A stretch of DNA of 64,000 nt from Sphingobacteriaceae bacterium. Lineage in GTDB: Bacteria > Bacteroidota > Bacteroidia > B-17B0 > Aurantibacillaceae. A model generated the notes under the pieces. It did no database searches, was not told where the DNA came from, and saw only the letters and a program-made list of their open reading frames with translations. Location of the stretch: positions 620,001 through 684,000 of the forward strand of contig JADJXI010000004.1 in the NCBI GenBank assembly GCA_016715905.1. The letters are read 5' to 3'. The translations under genes and the position numbers were made by a program. Shown piece after piece: positions 7,813-17,061 of the stretch (the stretch's first letter is position 1; each line of letters opens with the position of its first letter).

Positions 7813-9557
7813 ATTTTAATTGGAATATTGAATTTAACAAGGGTGCCTCCTCCTTCGGGTATTTCAAAAATCACATCTTTGCCAATGCGCTGTTGGGTAA
7901 TTTGTATTCCTTTAGAATTCGCCTTATTAAGGTTATTAAGGTTTATACCAACACCATTATCTTGAACCGTGCACAAGAGACTTTTGGCATTATTACTTTT
8001 AAAAATTCGAATTTTAATTAAACCCTTTTTTTTTGCCGGTAATACTCCATGCCAAATGGCATTTTCAATAAAGGGTTGTATAATAAGTGGAGGAACTTGC
8101 AAGTTAATCAAATCCACGTTCTCTGAAATTTCAATTGAATAAGTAAAGCAACTGTCGCAACGTATTTTTTCAATATCCATATATAGTTTAAGGGTGTCAA
8201 TTTCTTCTTTTAAACTAACAAACGACGATCCGCTATTATTTAAAATGCGTCTTAATAAATTACTAAAGTCGGCAATAACATCATTGGCTTGTTCTGTTTT
8301 ACCTTCTATGAACAAGCGTTGAATGCTGTTGAGGCTATTAAAAAGAAAATGCGGATTCATTTGTGCTCGTAACACTTTTTGCTCAAGTTGCATAGCTTTC
8401 TTTTCACCTCGTGACCGGTATTGACGAATTAATAAACCCCCTAATAGAATTACAAGAACAAACAAACCTACCAATCCAATAATGATGGTATTATTTTGTT
8501 TTAATTCTAGGGATTGGATTTGAGTTTTCTGTGATAACATTTTGTTTTCAAGTTCCTTTTTTTCTACCTCATACTTTATTTTGATTTCGCTAATTTGATA
8601 GCTCTTTTCAGCATTAAAAATACTATCCTTAATTAAATTGGAGCGTTCATAATTATCAAGCGCCTCTTTAAAATTGCCCATATTATAATGAACAGTGGCT
8701 ATGCCGTGATAAGTGACCATAACCGATTGTGTAGCACCAATTTCTTTGGAGAGTTGTAAAGACCTTATTAAATATTCAAGTGCTTCCCGATCTTTGCCCA
8801 ATTCTATCAATATGCCTGCTTTGGTATATAGTCCATCAGCAATCTCTGATTTATTTTTTAATTCCTCAGCAATTTGAAGTTGTTTGTTTATATATTCTAA
8901 GGCTAATTCATATTTACCCATTTGATTATAGATTGCGCCAAGACTACCAAGGTTGCCGGAAATTCCCTTTTTATAGTTTATTTCTTCAAGAATTTTTAAA
9001 GCCGTTTTATAGGAATCAATTGCCTTTTCTAATTCCTTAGTTTTAAAATATACAGATCCGAGTTTATTATGAAAATTAGCTAATAATTTTTTATCATTAA
9101 TAATTTTCGCAAGGTCAATCGCTTTATTCAAATACTTAATTCCACTTAAATGATCGCCATTGTCATTGTATATTATACCTAAAATGGAGTAACAAAACGC
9201 GATTCCGTTTTTATCTTTTAATTCTTCTGCTAATCTTAATGATTCAGTATTAAAATCCAGCGCTTTTGGATAATCTGCTTTTCTGTAATAAACAGTGCCT
9301 AAACTCATATAACATTTTTGCAAACTAACTTTATCCTTTAATAATTGAGCTTTTGTTAAAGCTTCCTGATAATACTCAAGAGCTTGTTCATAGTTATGTT
9401 TCTCTTCATAAACACTTCCGTACTTGAGCAGACTGTCCACTTTGCTATTTTGAGGAATAATTAAATTACCATACATGAAAAGAATCCAAAACAATAACTT
9501 ACCCACAGAACTAAAAGAGAACTCCAGTGTAAATAAAATATATTGAATGTATTTCAA
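7809..9557 (-). CDS. TPR-containing sensor histidine kinase (LytS/YehU type)
   Basis: The 582-aa protein has an N-terminal hydrophobic segment, then about seven tetratricopeptide repeats (residues about 45-320; YEEKHNYEQALEYYQEAL, GNLGSLGAIYNQMGKYELAL). One transmembrane helix follows (NTIIIGLVGLFVLVILLGGLLI, written here in part). The His_kinase domain has the phospho-His motif QMNPHFLFNSLNSIQ (about residue 396), N-box FIENAIWHGV and G-box DNGVGI. The partner is the LytTR regulator directly downstream (ATGA overlap). The TPR array probably lies in the periplasm and senses a protein or peptide; the ligand is unknown. Confidence 0.92.
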   Translation of the reverse strand: MKYIQYILFTLEFSFSSVGKLLFWILFMYGNLIIPQNSKVDSLLKYGSVYEEKHNYEQALEYYQEALTKAQLLKDKVSLQKCYMSLGTVYYRKADYPKALDFNTESLRLAEELKDKNGIAFCYSILGIIYNDNGDHLSGIKYLNKAIDLAKIINDKKLLANFHNKLGSVYFKTKELEKAIDSYKTALKILEEINYKKGISGNLGSLGAIYNQMGKYELALEYINKQLQIAEELKNKSEIADGLYTKAGILIELGKDREALEYLIRSLQLSKEIGATQSVMVTYHGIATVHYNMGNFKEALDNYERSNLIKDSIFNAEKSYQISEIKIKYEVEKKELENKMLSQKTQIQSLELKQNNTIIIGLVGLFVLVILLGGLLIRQYRSRGEKKAMQLEQKVLRAQMNPHFLFNSLNSIQRLFIEGKTEQANDVIADFSNLLRRILNNSGSSFVSLKEEIDTLKLYMDIEKIRCDSCFTYSIEISENVDLINLQVPPLIIQPFIENAIWHGVLPAKKKGLIKIRIFKSNNAKSLLCTVQDNGVGINLNNLNKANSKGIQITQQRIGKDVIFEIPEGGGTLVKFNIPIKI

Positions 9558-9697
9558 ATTAAATGACAGTTACAAAAATAAAATATAAAGCTTAGTATTT
9601 ACTAAAATATAATGTCAAAGCAATGAGGTATAAATAATGAAATAATTTACTATACCATTTCCAATAAACTATTCTTTATTCCCTTTATAAACATAAT

Positions 9698-9907
9698 TTA
9701 CTGCTTGACCACTTTAAAAATTTCATGGCCACATTTTATTAAATAAATGCCATTGGGTTCATTTTCCAAATGCAAATGTGTTTCACTTCCTTCAGCAATT
9801 TCTGAGAAAATAAGTTGAGCGGTTGAATTATATATTTCTAGTTTACTTCCATTAACCACATTATTTATCGAGAAATGGCCGTGAGATGGATTAGGATATA
9901 TCATCAT
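9698..9907 (-). CDS. T9SS sorting tail severed from the upstream SBBP repeat protein
   Basis: The 69 codons read MMIYPNPSHGHFSINNVVNG, then KLEIYNSTAQLIFSEIAEG and NGIYLIKCGHEIFKVVKQ: a complete T9SS C-terminal sorting domain and nothing else. It has no signal peptide, so alone it would be useless in the cytoplasm. The frame is -1 relative to the preceding 1,489-codon gene, and the break falls at a T4 run (9907-9910; AAAA on the coding strand). One extra A would give ...EEKSKMMIYPNPS in a single frame. The separation is therefore an indel, a sequencing error, or a slip on A-AAA before the TGA. Confidence 0.7.
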   Translation of the reverse strand: MMIYPNPSHGHFSINNVVNGSKLEIYNSTAQLIFSEIAEGSETHLHLENEPNGIYLIKCGHEIFKVVKQ

Positions 9908-12900
9908 TTTGATTTTTCTTCACTGTTAAAACTGAGTCCCTGACAAACCGTTACCGATTGGGTAAATATGGTAAATGCGCTGCAATTGTTTATATCCGCT
10001 CCGGTTATGGTATAATTTGTAGTTAAACTGGGCGTGACAATAACTGTGCTTGCATTTGCTCCGGTATTCCAAGTATAAGAAAGTGCACCAGATGCCGTTA
10101 TGGTTGCGCTTTGCCCAAGGCAAAGCAAATTTGTACTTGAAACTACCGATAGTGTTGGATTATTAAAAACGCCCACGACGATTGTTGATGTTGAAGTACA
10201 AGAAAATGAATTAGTACCGATAACAGAATAAATGGTAGTTGCAATTGGATTAACAACGGTAGTTGACGATAATCCTCCGTTACTCCAGCTATAGCTAAGA
10301 GCCCCACCGGCGTTTAACGTAGAGGATGCTCCTGAACAAACATTTATGGGCAAGGCATTTACACTAACGGTCGGCAATGGATTTACCGTCACAGCTAATG
10401 TTTGTACAGGTGAGCTACCGCAAATATTGGATGCAAAAATTGAAATTATACCGCCGTTTTGGCCTGGAACTGCAGCAATACTGTTGGTTATACTATTACC
10501 ACTCCAACCTACCGGTAAAGACCAGGAGTAAGAGGTTGCCCCAATTACAGGATTCACACTATAAGAAAGAGAAGGCAGACCAGTGCAGAACGTTGTTAAA
10601 CCTGCTATACTTAAGGGCGCGGCCGGCGCTGCATTTACATTAACCGCGAATGTGGCATTGTTACTGCAGTTGTTTCCATTTGTTCCACTTAAAGTATAAG
10701 TAGAATTGACGGTAGGACTAACGGCTATTACTGTTGCATTAGATCCGGTGCTCCAGGTATAGGTGATACCTCCCCCTCCCGTTAGTGAAACACTTCCACC
10801 AAGACAAACCGATGCTGATCCGTTGATGGTTATATTAGGAAGTGGATTCACAGTAATAGTGATGGCAGAAGAACCTGTACATGCGCCTGTAGTACCTAAT
10901 ACGGAAAAATTAGTTGTTATACTTGGACTAATGGAAATAGTTGGCGTTAATGCACCGGTACTCCAGGAATAAGTAGATGCGCCATTAGCCGTTAATACAA
11001 GGTTATCGAAAGCACAAATGGAATTAGTACCACCACTTATTGAAACGATAGGAATTGTATTGACTGTAACATTTAAAACAGTTGCGCTACTTGACCCACA
11101 AGCATTAATTGCCATAACCGTTATGCTTCCTGAATTTCCGGATACCGCACTTATGCTTGTTGTGATACTTGAACCGGACCAACCTACCGGAAGAGTCCAG
11201 GAATAACTTGTTGCTCCGGGAACAGCAGCAATACTATACACCCCGGTGCTTCCGATACAGATTGGATTAGGTCCCGCAATGGCAGAAGGCGCAACCGGAA
11301 TTGAATTGATGTTAACGGCCAGCGTTGAAGTAGATGAACTACCACAATTATTTATTCCGTTTACCGATATGACACCGCTGGTACCGTTAACCGTAATACT
11401 AATGATATTTGTTGTACTGGTTCCTGTCCATCCTCCCGGTAAATTCCAACTATAACTGTTAGCTCCTAAAATTGGCGCAACGCTATAAGAGTTTGTACTA
11501 CCTCCGCAAACCAAGGTATTTCCTGCAATTGCACCCGGCGGACTCAATAAACTACACAATTCCCATTCGAAAGCATAAAAATCTCCTGCCGCCGCTGTTA
11601 AATTATAAACGGAAGGTGTAGGATCAAAATCAATAGACACTGAATTGCTTAAGGCTGTGAAATAACCAACACTATAAATATTTCCATTCGCATCTACATG
11701 TCCATTATTACAACCATCAATATTCGGTCCGCCTATGACTCTATTCCATAAAAAATTACCGGATGCATCCAAAGCATTCAAATAAATATCAAAACTGCCG
11801 TTTGAGGCATTGATGTAGGAACCCGGACCCGGATCAAAATCGACAGTGGGACTATTAAATCTTCCCTGAACAATTACATTGCCTGATGGTGTACAACCAA
11901 TTGTGTTAACCCATTCTTCCATGTTGCTTCCGATTTTTTTAGCCCACAAAAAATTACCAGCCGGATCAAGCTTAGAAATATATACATCATAAAAACCGGA
12001 GCCTGTCATATTAAAAGTTCCCGGACCCGGATCAAAATCACAGGTGGTAGAATACATTCCTGTACTTAAAATATTTCCTGTTGGATCAAGACTAATAGAA
12101 TATCCTACTTCCAGACCTCCTGTACCTCCCATTCTTCTTGCCATTAGAAAAGTACCGGTAGGACTCAGCTTATGAATAAAAATATCATTTTGTCCGGCCG
12201 GAGTTAAATTGTAAACTCCGGGTCCCGGATCAAAATCCATAGTACCCCTAAATGTTCCGGTTGTATATATATTTCCGGTAGCATCCAAACACAAACCGTG
12301 CCCTTCATCACCCATTGAAGTACCAAATCGATAAGCGAAAATTAATACTCCTGCAGAGTTGAGTTTTGTTACATAATAATCTTCAACGCCGAAGGTGGTG
12401 AACATTAAAACGCCGGGACCCGGATCCAAATCGGTAGTACCGGAAAACCAACCTGTATAACAAATATTGCCTGAAGCATCGATTTTCATATCGCCGGTAT
12501 ATTCATTGGCTATATTACCAAAACTTTTTGCCCAGACTAAATTACCGGAAGCGTCCCATTTGAAAATATAAGCATCCTGACTTCCCGCAGAGGTTAGCGT
12601 TAGAACACCGGGACCCGGATCAAAATCACCTGAACTTGTGAAGACTCCAAGTACGCAAATGTCACCATTAGAATCAACAGCAATAGCTGAAGGATAACAA
12701 TTTGTATTGGCGGCGCTTCTTGCCCAGATTAAATTACCCGCCGAATTCAATTTTTGTACATATACTCCGGGTGAAACAGTATAAATACCCGGCCCGGGAT
12801 CTAAATCTTTAATGTAACTACAGGTTCCTGCAACATAAACATTACCGGAAGCATCTGTTGTAATTGCATTTGCGCCTACTCCACCACCGGAGTCATCAGA

Positions 12901-14373
12901 TGCAACAGCAAAAACATAAGCGCCGGCAGAGGTATACTTACCCACAAAAAAAGAAGATTGAAAATTAGCAATTTTACTATTATTAAAGGGGCCGGGATCA
13001 AAATCTACTGTGCCATAAAAATTTCCGGTTACAATAATATTTTCAGAAGGATCAAGTGAAATATTGTTTCCATTATCCGCATTATTAAAGCCTGCACGAA
13101 AAGCGAAAGTATACACCCCGCTATTACTATACTTGGCAATAAAAATATCTTGCGTAGTACCATTGGAAGAAAGCGTGGCAACCGGAGCGGCCGGATTAAA
13201 ATCAACAGTGCCTTGAAAAGTTCCGGTTAAATAAATATTACCTGTTGCATCTAAAACCAAGGAATTAGCACGATCGGTAAAGGTTGAACCCATTCGATTC
13301 GCGAACATAAATGTTCCACTGCTATTATACTTTGCAAAAAAAGCATCTTCACCACCTGCTGAAACTAAATTAACTACTCCGGGTCCAGGATCAAAATCGC
13401 CGGTACCATTAAAAAAACCGGACACATAAACATTACCGGTTGCATCCACTTGTACTGATTTTCCCTGATCGCTACCTGTTCCTCCAAGTCGAATCGCCCA
13501 TACATAATTGCCTGTGCTATTATATTTAGCTACAAAAATATCTGTGTTCCCTGCGCTGGTTAAACTCGCAGAACCGGGTCCCGGATCAAAATCACAATTT
13601 CCCGAAAAAGCACCGGTAACAAAGGAGTTTCCCGCGGCGTCAATTTTTAAGGATAAGGGATAATCCAAACCTGTTCCTCCAATTGAACCGGCAGATATAT
13701 AATTTCCACTTGCATCATATTTGGCAATAAATATTTCCCAACTGCCCACACTGGTAAGATTAGCAATACCCGGAGAAGGGTCGAAATCTACGGTACCGGT
13801 AAAATTTCCGGTAAGATAAATTGTTCCGGAAGGATCTAACTGCACTGATTTTGCATCTTCTACAGAGAGACCGCCAATTGTTCTAACAAAAATAAAATTT
13901 CCGTTTGCATCGTATTTGGCAAAAAAAGCATCGCCTGAACCATTACTAGCCACTGTAAATTCAGCAATTGAAGGGTCAAAATCACAAACGGTATTAAAAT
14001 TTCCAACAATTATTACATTACCTGACCCATCAATGGCAAGATCATTCACCCCTTCAGTTGAAGAAAATGAACCAATACTTCTTGCCCATAAACAAGCTCC
14101 CGAAGAATTATACTTTACTAAAAATATATTGGCTGAAGCTGTTGAAGTACTTAATTCAACTATGGCTGGTCCGGGGTCAAAATCAGCGGAACCGGAAAAA
14201 GTTCCGGCTACATAAATATTACCTGATGCATCGGAACGCACCGCATAGCCATGATCATTGGCCATAATGCTATTATAACCTGAGTTTTCGGCCCAGGTAA
14301 AGCCAGGTTGTTGCGCGATAATATTACTGCAAAAAAATATTATCAAAATTACTAATACGTTTATTTTTATCAT
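9904..14373 (-). CDS. Giant secreted SBBP beta-propeller / Ig-repeat protein
   Basis: The 1,489-aa protein has a signal peptide (MIKINVLVILIIFFCSNIIAQ). Residues about 25-880 hold 14 SBBP-type repeats of about 60 residues, each with a DFDPGPG-like strand (variants DFDPSP, DLDPGPG, DFNPAA), GNIYVTGTF-like and VAKYNSSGNYVWA-like segments, predicted to form beta-propellers. Residues about 890-1475 hold Ig/PKD-like repeats (SYSWSLPVGWSGNSIT; TYTWSTGSNATVI). The expected T9SS tail is found in the next frame (9698-9907), so the intact product would be about 1,558 residues. Surface adhesion or matrix function is inferred from architecture only. Confidence 0.8.
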   Translation of the reverse strand: MIKINVLVILIIFFCSNIIAQQPGFTWAENSGYNSIMANDHGYAVRSDASGNIYVAGTFSGSADFDPGPAIVELSTSTASANIFLVKYNSSGACLWARSIGSFSSTEGVNDLAIDGSGNVIIVGNFNTVCDFDPSIAEFTVASNGSGDAFFAKYDANGNFIFVRTIGGLSVEDAKSVQLDPSGTIYLTGNFTGTVDFDPSPGIANLTSVGSWEIFIAKYDASGNYISAGSIGGTGLDYPLSLKIDAAGNSFVTGAFSGNCDFDPGPGSASLTSAGNTDIFVAKYNSTGNYVWAIRLGGTGSDQGKSVQVDATGNVYVSGFFNGTGDFDPGPGVVNLVSAGGEDAFFAKYNSSGTFMFANRMGSTFTDRANSLVLDATGNIYLTGTFQGTVDFNPAAPVATLSSNGTTQDIFIAKYSNSGVYTFAFRAGFNNADNGNNISLDPSENIIVTGNFYGTVDFDPGPFNNSKIANFQSSFFVGKYTSAGAYVFAVASDDSGGGVGANAITTDASGNVYVAGTCSYIKDLDPGPGIYTVSPGVYVQKLNSAGNLIWARSAANTNCYPSAIAVDSNGDICVLGVFTSSGDFDPGPGVLTLTSAGSQDAYIFKWDASGNLVWAKSFGNIANEYTGDMKIDASGNICYTGWFSGTTDLDPGPGVLMFTTFGVEDYYVTKLNSAGVLIFAYRFGTSMGDEGHGLCLDATGNIYTTGTFRGTMDFDPGPGVYNLTPAGQNDIFIHKLSPTGTFLMARRMGGTGGLEVGYSISLDPTGNILSTGMYSTTCDFDPGPGTFNMTGSGFYDVYISKLDPAGNFLWAKKIGSNMEEWVNTIGCTPSGNVIVQGRFNSPTVDFDPGPGSYINASNGSFDIYLNALDASGNFLWNRVIGGPNIDGCNNGHVDANGNIYSVGYFTALSNSVSIDFDPTPSVYNLTAAAGDFYAFEWELCSLLSPPGAIAGNTLVCGGSTNSYSVAPILGANSYSWNLPGGWTGTSTTNIISITVNGTSGVISVNGINNCGSSSTSTLAVNINSIPVAPSAIAGPNPICIGSTGVYSIAAVPGATSYSWTLPVGWSGSSITTSISAVSGNSGSITVMAINACGSSSATVLNVTVNTIPIVSISGGTNSICAFDNLVLTANGASTYSWSTGALTPTISISPSITTNFSVLGTTGACTGSSAITITVNPLPNITINGSASVCLGGSVSLTGGGGITYTWSTGSNATVIAVSPTVNSTYTLSGTNGNNCSNNATFAVNVNAAPAAPLSIAGLTTFCTGLPSLSYSVNPVIGATSYSWSLPVGWSGNSITNSIAAVPGQNGGIISIFASNICGSSPVQTLAVTVNPLPTVSVNALPINVCSGASSTLNAGGALSYSWSNGGLSSTTVVNPIATTIYSVIGTNSFSCTSTSTIVVGVFNNPTLSVVSSTNLLCLGQSATITASGALSYTWNTGANASTVIVTPSLTTNYTITGADINNCSAFTIFTQSVTVCQGLSFNSEEKSK

Positions 14374-14786
14374 CTTACTTGAAATTAGTTTAAATATTAC
14401 TTAGCATTTGAATTCGCATTTTGTGCCTATTAATTATTGAAAGTAACAAAATTTACAAATTAAAACTACTACTATTTTTTTCGAATGGTTATTGATTTTT
14501 TTATGCAGTATTAAAGATTGAAGGCTTGGTCATTTTCATTTATCGGTTGGTATGCACTGAGCCTAAACATATATAAATTCATTTAATTTAAAATCACTTT
14601 ATTAATTTTAAAATAATTTAAAGTATTAAAATTTCAAATTAAAACAGGTGGAAAAACAGGTGGATATTTAGATCGTTTTTAATCGCTCTTTGTCAAAATA
14701 AATACTTTTTTGAAATTCCCTGAAACGCTTGATATCATTGCTTTTCAAGGATTAAAGACGATTGAATAGACACGAGTTATTAACTG

Positions 14787-14799
14787 CCGTACGGGCTAC
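14787..14799 (+). other. 13-bp motif CCGTACGGGCTAC, second copy
   Basis: Identical to 509-521. AATAGAC occurs 21 bp upstream here and also, at another distance, upstream of the first copy. The surrounding gap 14374-14939 otherwise shows only AT-rich sequence, a tandem ACAGGTGGA pair (14645-14665) and the terminator that follows this motif. Confidence 0.35.
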
Positions 14800-14811
14800 T
14801 TAATCAAAGTA

Positions 14812-14847
14812 AAAACCCTTGTAAATAATAATTACAAGGGTTTTTTA
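14812..14847 (+). terminator. Strong intrinsic terminator-like hairpin without an upstream plus-strand gene
   Basis: The arms AAAACCCTTGTAA (14812-14824) and TTACAAGGGTTTT (14832-14844) form a perfect 13-bp stem with a 7-nt loop, followed by more Ts. It could also stop minus-strand readthrough, since the stem is flanked by A and T tracts on both sides. Confidence 0.6.
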
Positions 14848-14939
14848 ATATAAAACTTGCTCTCTTTTCTAAAATTTAACCGAATTTTTTATTAGACCGT
14901 TTCAAATTAAGAGTTAAGCAGAATATTAGGGCAATAACA

Positions 14940-16196
14940 TTAATCTTTAATTACTTTATACGTGTAACCTTTAACGTTTAAAAAATATAATCCATTTGAT
15001 AGAGCTTCAAGATTAATACTGTTTTTGACAGTATTAAAATTTCCTTGCAGCACTTTTTTTCCAACAATGTCCATCAAATAGTAGTTCAAAGATTCAGTTG
15101 TTAGATCCGGTATAACAATAAATAACTCATGATGTGCAGGATTTGGAAAAATATTAATTAAAGTTTCAACCTTTTGTTCTTTTATTCCTATTGTTGAATT
15201 AACGGTAAGCGTAGCGTTATTACTTGTGGCCATGCACGGATTAGTACTGATATTACATCGATAAACAGTAGCGTTGTTAGACAAGGTTAAAGCCGAAACT
15301 TGCAAAGTAGGTGTAGTAACCCCGCTGTATTGTCCGGCATTGGACAAATTATTGAATCCCATACCGGAATCTGCTTGCCATTGATAGGTTGCATTAGTGG
15401 CAGAAGACACCGCGGTAAATGTTGCATTAAAGCCGGCTGTTAATGTTTGACTCATTGGTTGAGTTTGAAAAGAAGGTGAACCTGCGCAATACAATTGCAT
15501 AGCTTCAGTGGCATTTAACGGTCTACCCCAAATTCCAATATCATCAATTTTCCCCGGAAACCACCATTGTAAAGATCCAACATCGTATTGATTTCCGATG
15601 GTCCATATTGATGCATCATATTGTATTGATCCATTCACTGTTCCTGTACTGCTTAATACACCATTAAGATAAAGTGATTGTATATTATTAACATCATCAA
15701 AAACATATACCAAATGCACCCACTGATTGAGGACGTTAGACTGACTAGGAGTTGCAATATAGGGATTTTGTATTCCGATACTACCCGTGTTAGCTGCCCA
15801 ACCATTGGCCGCATTATACCAAAAAACAAGCATAGATTCGGATCCACCGCTTCCATTACTTGAATTTTTGGAGATAGGAACATAATAACTTGCAGACGGT
15901 GTAATAGAAAAACTCACCCATAATGAAACCGACATGTTTTGCGGACGAAAATTAAGTGTATTATCCGGTACAGAAATATACATATTGGTTCCGAAATTAT
16001 ATGCACTGGCAGCATTTCCAAACCGGTCAGTTGTAGGAGTTGCTCCATTCACAGTTCCGTTATGAGAGTTTCCACTAAGATCATTGGCATTACCTGTAAA
16101 AGGATACCAAGCCAATAAACTATTAGTAGGTACGTAAGATGGAACTTGCGCCAAACAAATAAAAGGGATAAAAATGAATAGGTATAAGTGTTTCAT
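14940..16196 (-). CDS. Secreted LamG/concanavalin-like protein with T9SS tail
   Basis: The 418-aa protein has a signal peptide (MKHLYLFIFIPFICLAQ) and a LamG-like jelly-roll domain (residues about 25-230) beginning LLAWYPFTGNANDLSGNSHN, with SLWVSF, QWVHLVYVFDD and PGKIDDIGIWGRPLNATEAM marking the usual strands. An Ig-like segment follows (about 240-330; FQTQPMSQTLTAGFNATFTA), then a T9SS sorting domain (LINIFPNPAHHELFIVIPD through NGLYFLNVKGYTYKVIK). LamG domains bind carbohydrate or protein, so a surface-bound binding role is likely. It is a single gene with gaps of over 400 bp on each side. Confidence 0.8.
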   Translation of the reverse strand: MKHLYLFIFIPFICLAQVPSYVPTNSLLAWYPFTGNANDLSGNSHNGTVNGATPTTDRFGNAASAYNFGTNMYISVPDNTLNFRPQNMSVSLWVSFSITPSASYYVPISKNSSNGSGGSESMLVFWYNAANGWAANTGSIGIQNPYIATPSQSNVLNQWVHLVYVFDDVNNIQSLYLNGVLSSTGTVNGSIQYDASIWTIGNQYDVGSLQWWFPGKIDDIGIWGRPLNATEAMQLYCAGSPSFQTQPMSQTLTAGFNATFTAVSSATNATYQWQADSGMGFNNLSNAGQYSGVTTPTLQVSALTLSNNATVYRCNISTNPCMATSNNATLTVNSTIGIKEQKVETLINIFPNPAHHELFIVIPDLTTESLNYYLMDIVGKKVLQGNFNTVKNSINLEALSNGLYFLNVKGYTYKVIKD

Positions 16197-16302
16197 GATA
16201 TTTAGTTTTAGTTATTATAAATGTATGAAAAAAACAAATCACTTTCATCAGCTTTTTAATTCAAAATCTAAATTAATTAGATGTTACTGAGATTATTAAA
16301 TC

Positions 16303-16345
16303 AAAGCCTGAACTTTCAATTTGAAAAACAGGGCTTTTTGTTTTA
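16303..16345. terminator. Terminator-like hairpin
   Basis: AAAGCCTG (16303-16310) pairs with CAGGGCTTT (16329-16337, one bulge), with an inner TTTCAA/TTGAAA stem, and is followed by TTTTGTTTT. The U-tract favours the plus strand; it could also serve the minus-strand lipoprotein gene that ends at 16630. Confidence 0.4.
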
Positions 16346-16545
16346 ATCTTTTAATATATCAGGAAATTGGAAATAAGTATTCTATCGCTTTGACAATTAA
16401 AAGAAATATTATGTGAACCCGAAGTGCAGATTTACACACCCTTCGAATCAAATTTTAATAAATTTAGTTTAATTGTTGATACAGCCGATTACCCCTAAGT
16501 CAAAGAATAAACACAACAAATTTTGAAAGTTTAGTTGTGACATAT

Positions 16546-16580
16546 TCCTCAGGATTACAAAGCCTATGGAGCATGGAGAC
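16546..16580. repeat. Degenerate REP-like palindrome
   Basis: TTCCTCAGGATTACAAAG and the following CCTATGGAGCATGGAGACAAA are a decayed copy of the palindrome at 2810 and 18447: the left arm keeps CAGGATTACAAA, and the right arm has changed from TCCTGCGG to GCCTATGG. It is the only recognisable item in the gap 16346-16629. Confidence 0.5.
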
Positions 16581-16629
16581 AAATACAATAGCCCTTTTAA
16601 TACATCTACTTAATTATAATAAATAAAAC

Positions 16630-17049
16630 TTAACACCCTTTGTTATATATTAAGTTTACTCGATCTGACTTACTTAGTATATCTTTGGATTCTTTTATAA
16701 AAGTTTGTTTTTTGCTTAATTCTACTTCTTTTAAATCAAAACAATAATTCACTTCTCCTTCTCTGCCCCATTTTTTTATTTGTCTACCTTTTAAAATCGG
16801 ATTTCCTTCTTCCAACTTTAGTAAATAAGCGTCGTATTCTGTTTTAATTTTTCTATCTATACCAGAGCCCGGGCTAAAAAACGAAACGGTAAAACTTTTT
16901 AAGGTATCAGCAACATTTGTTTTATTGCCTCTTTTTTCAACGTCTTTGGTTTCATTTTTAGAAGCTGTTTCCCCTGAATCACTTTGCTTGTTTTTAACTT
17001 TACAGGAAAGAGCAAGCAAAATTGTAAGTGAGTAAATTAAATATTTCAT
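16630..17049 (-). CDS. Putative lipoprotein (139 aa) of unknown function
   Basis: It begins MKYLIYSLTILLALSCKVKN with a lipobox (LALSC), placing the lipidated Cys at residue 16. A polar linker rich in Lys, Glu and Ser follows (about residues 18-45), then a small domain (residues about 50-139) with SFTVSFFSPGSGIDRKI and KKWGREGEVNYCFDLKEV. I do not recognise the family. It starts 13 bp after the M43 protease gene on the same strand, so the two are probably co-transcribed. Confidence 0.6.
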   Translation of the reverse strand: MKYLIYSLTILLALSCKVKNKQSDSGETASKNETKDVEKRGNKTNVADTLKSFTVSFFSPGSGIDRKIKTEYDAYLLKLEEGNPILKGRQIKKWGREGEVNYCFDLKEVELSKKQTFIKESKDILSKSDRVNLIYNKGC

Positions 17050-17061
17050 CTATACAGTAGT

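Noticed and set aside
10346..11455. Several plus-strand frames of 60-90 codons inside the SBBP/Ig gene
   Set aside because: Shadows of a strongly patterned repeat gene with clear signal peptide on the other strand.
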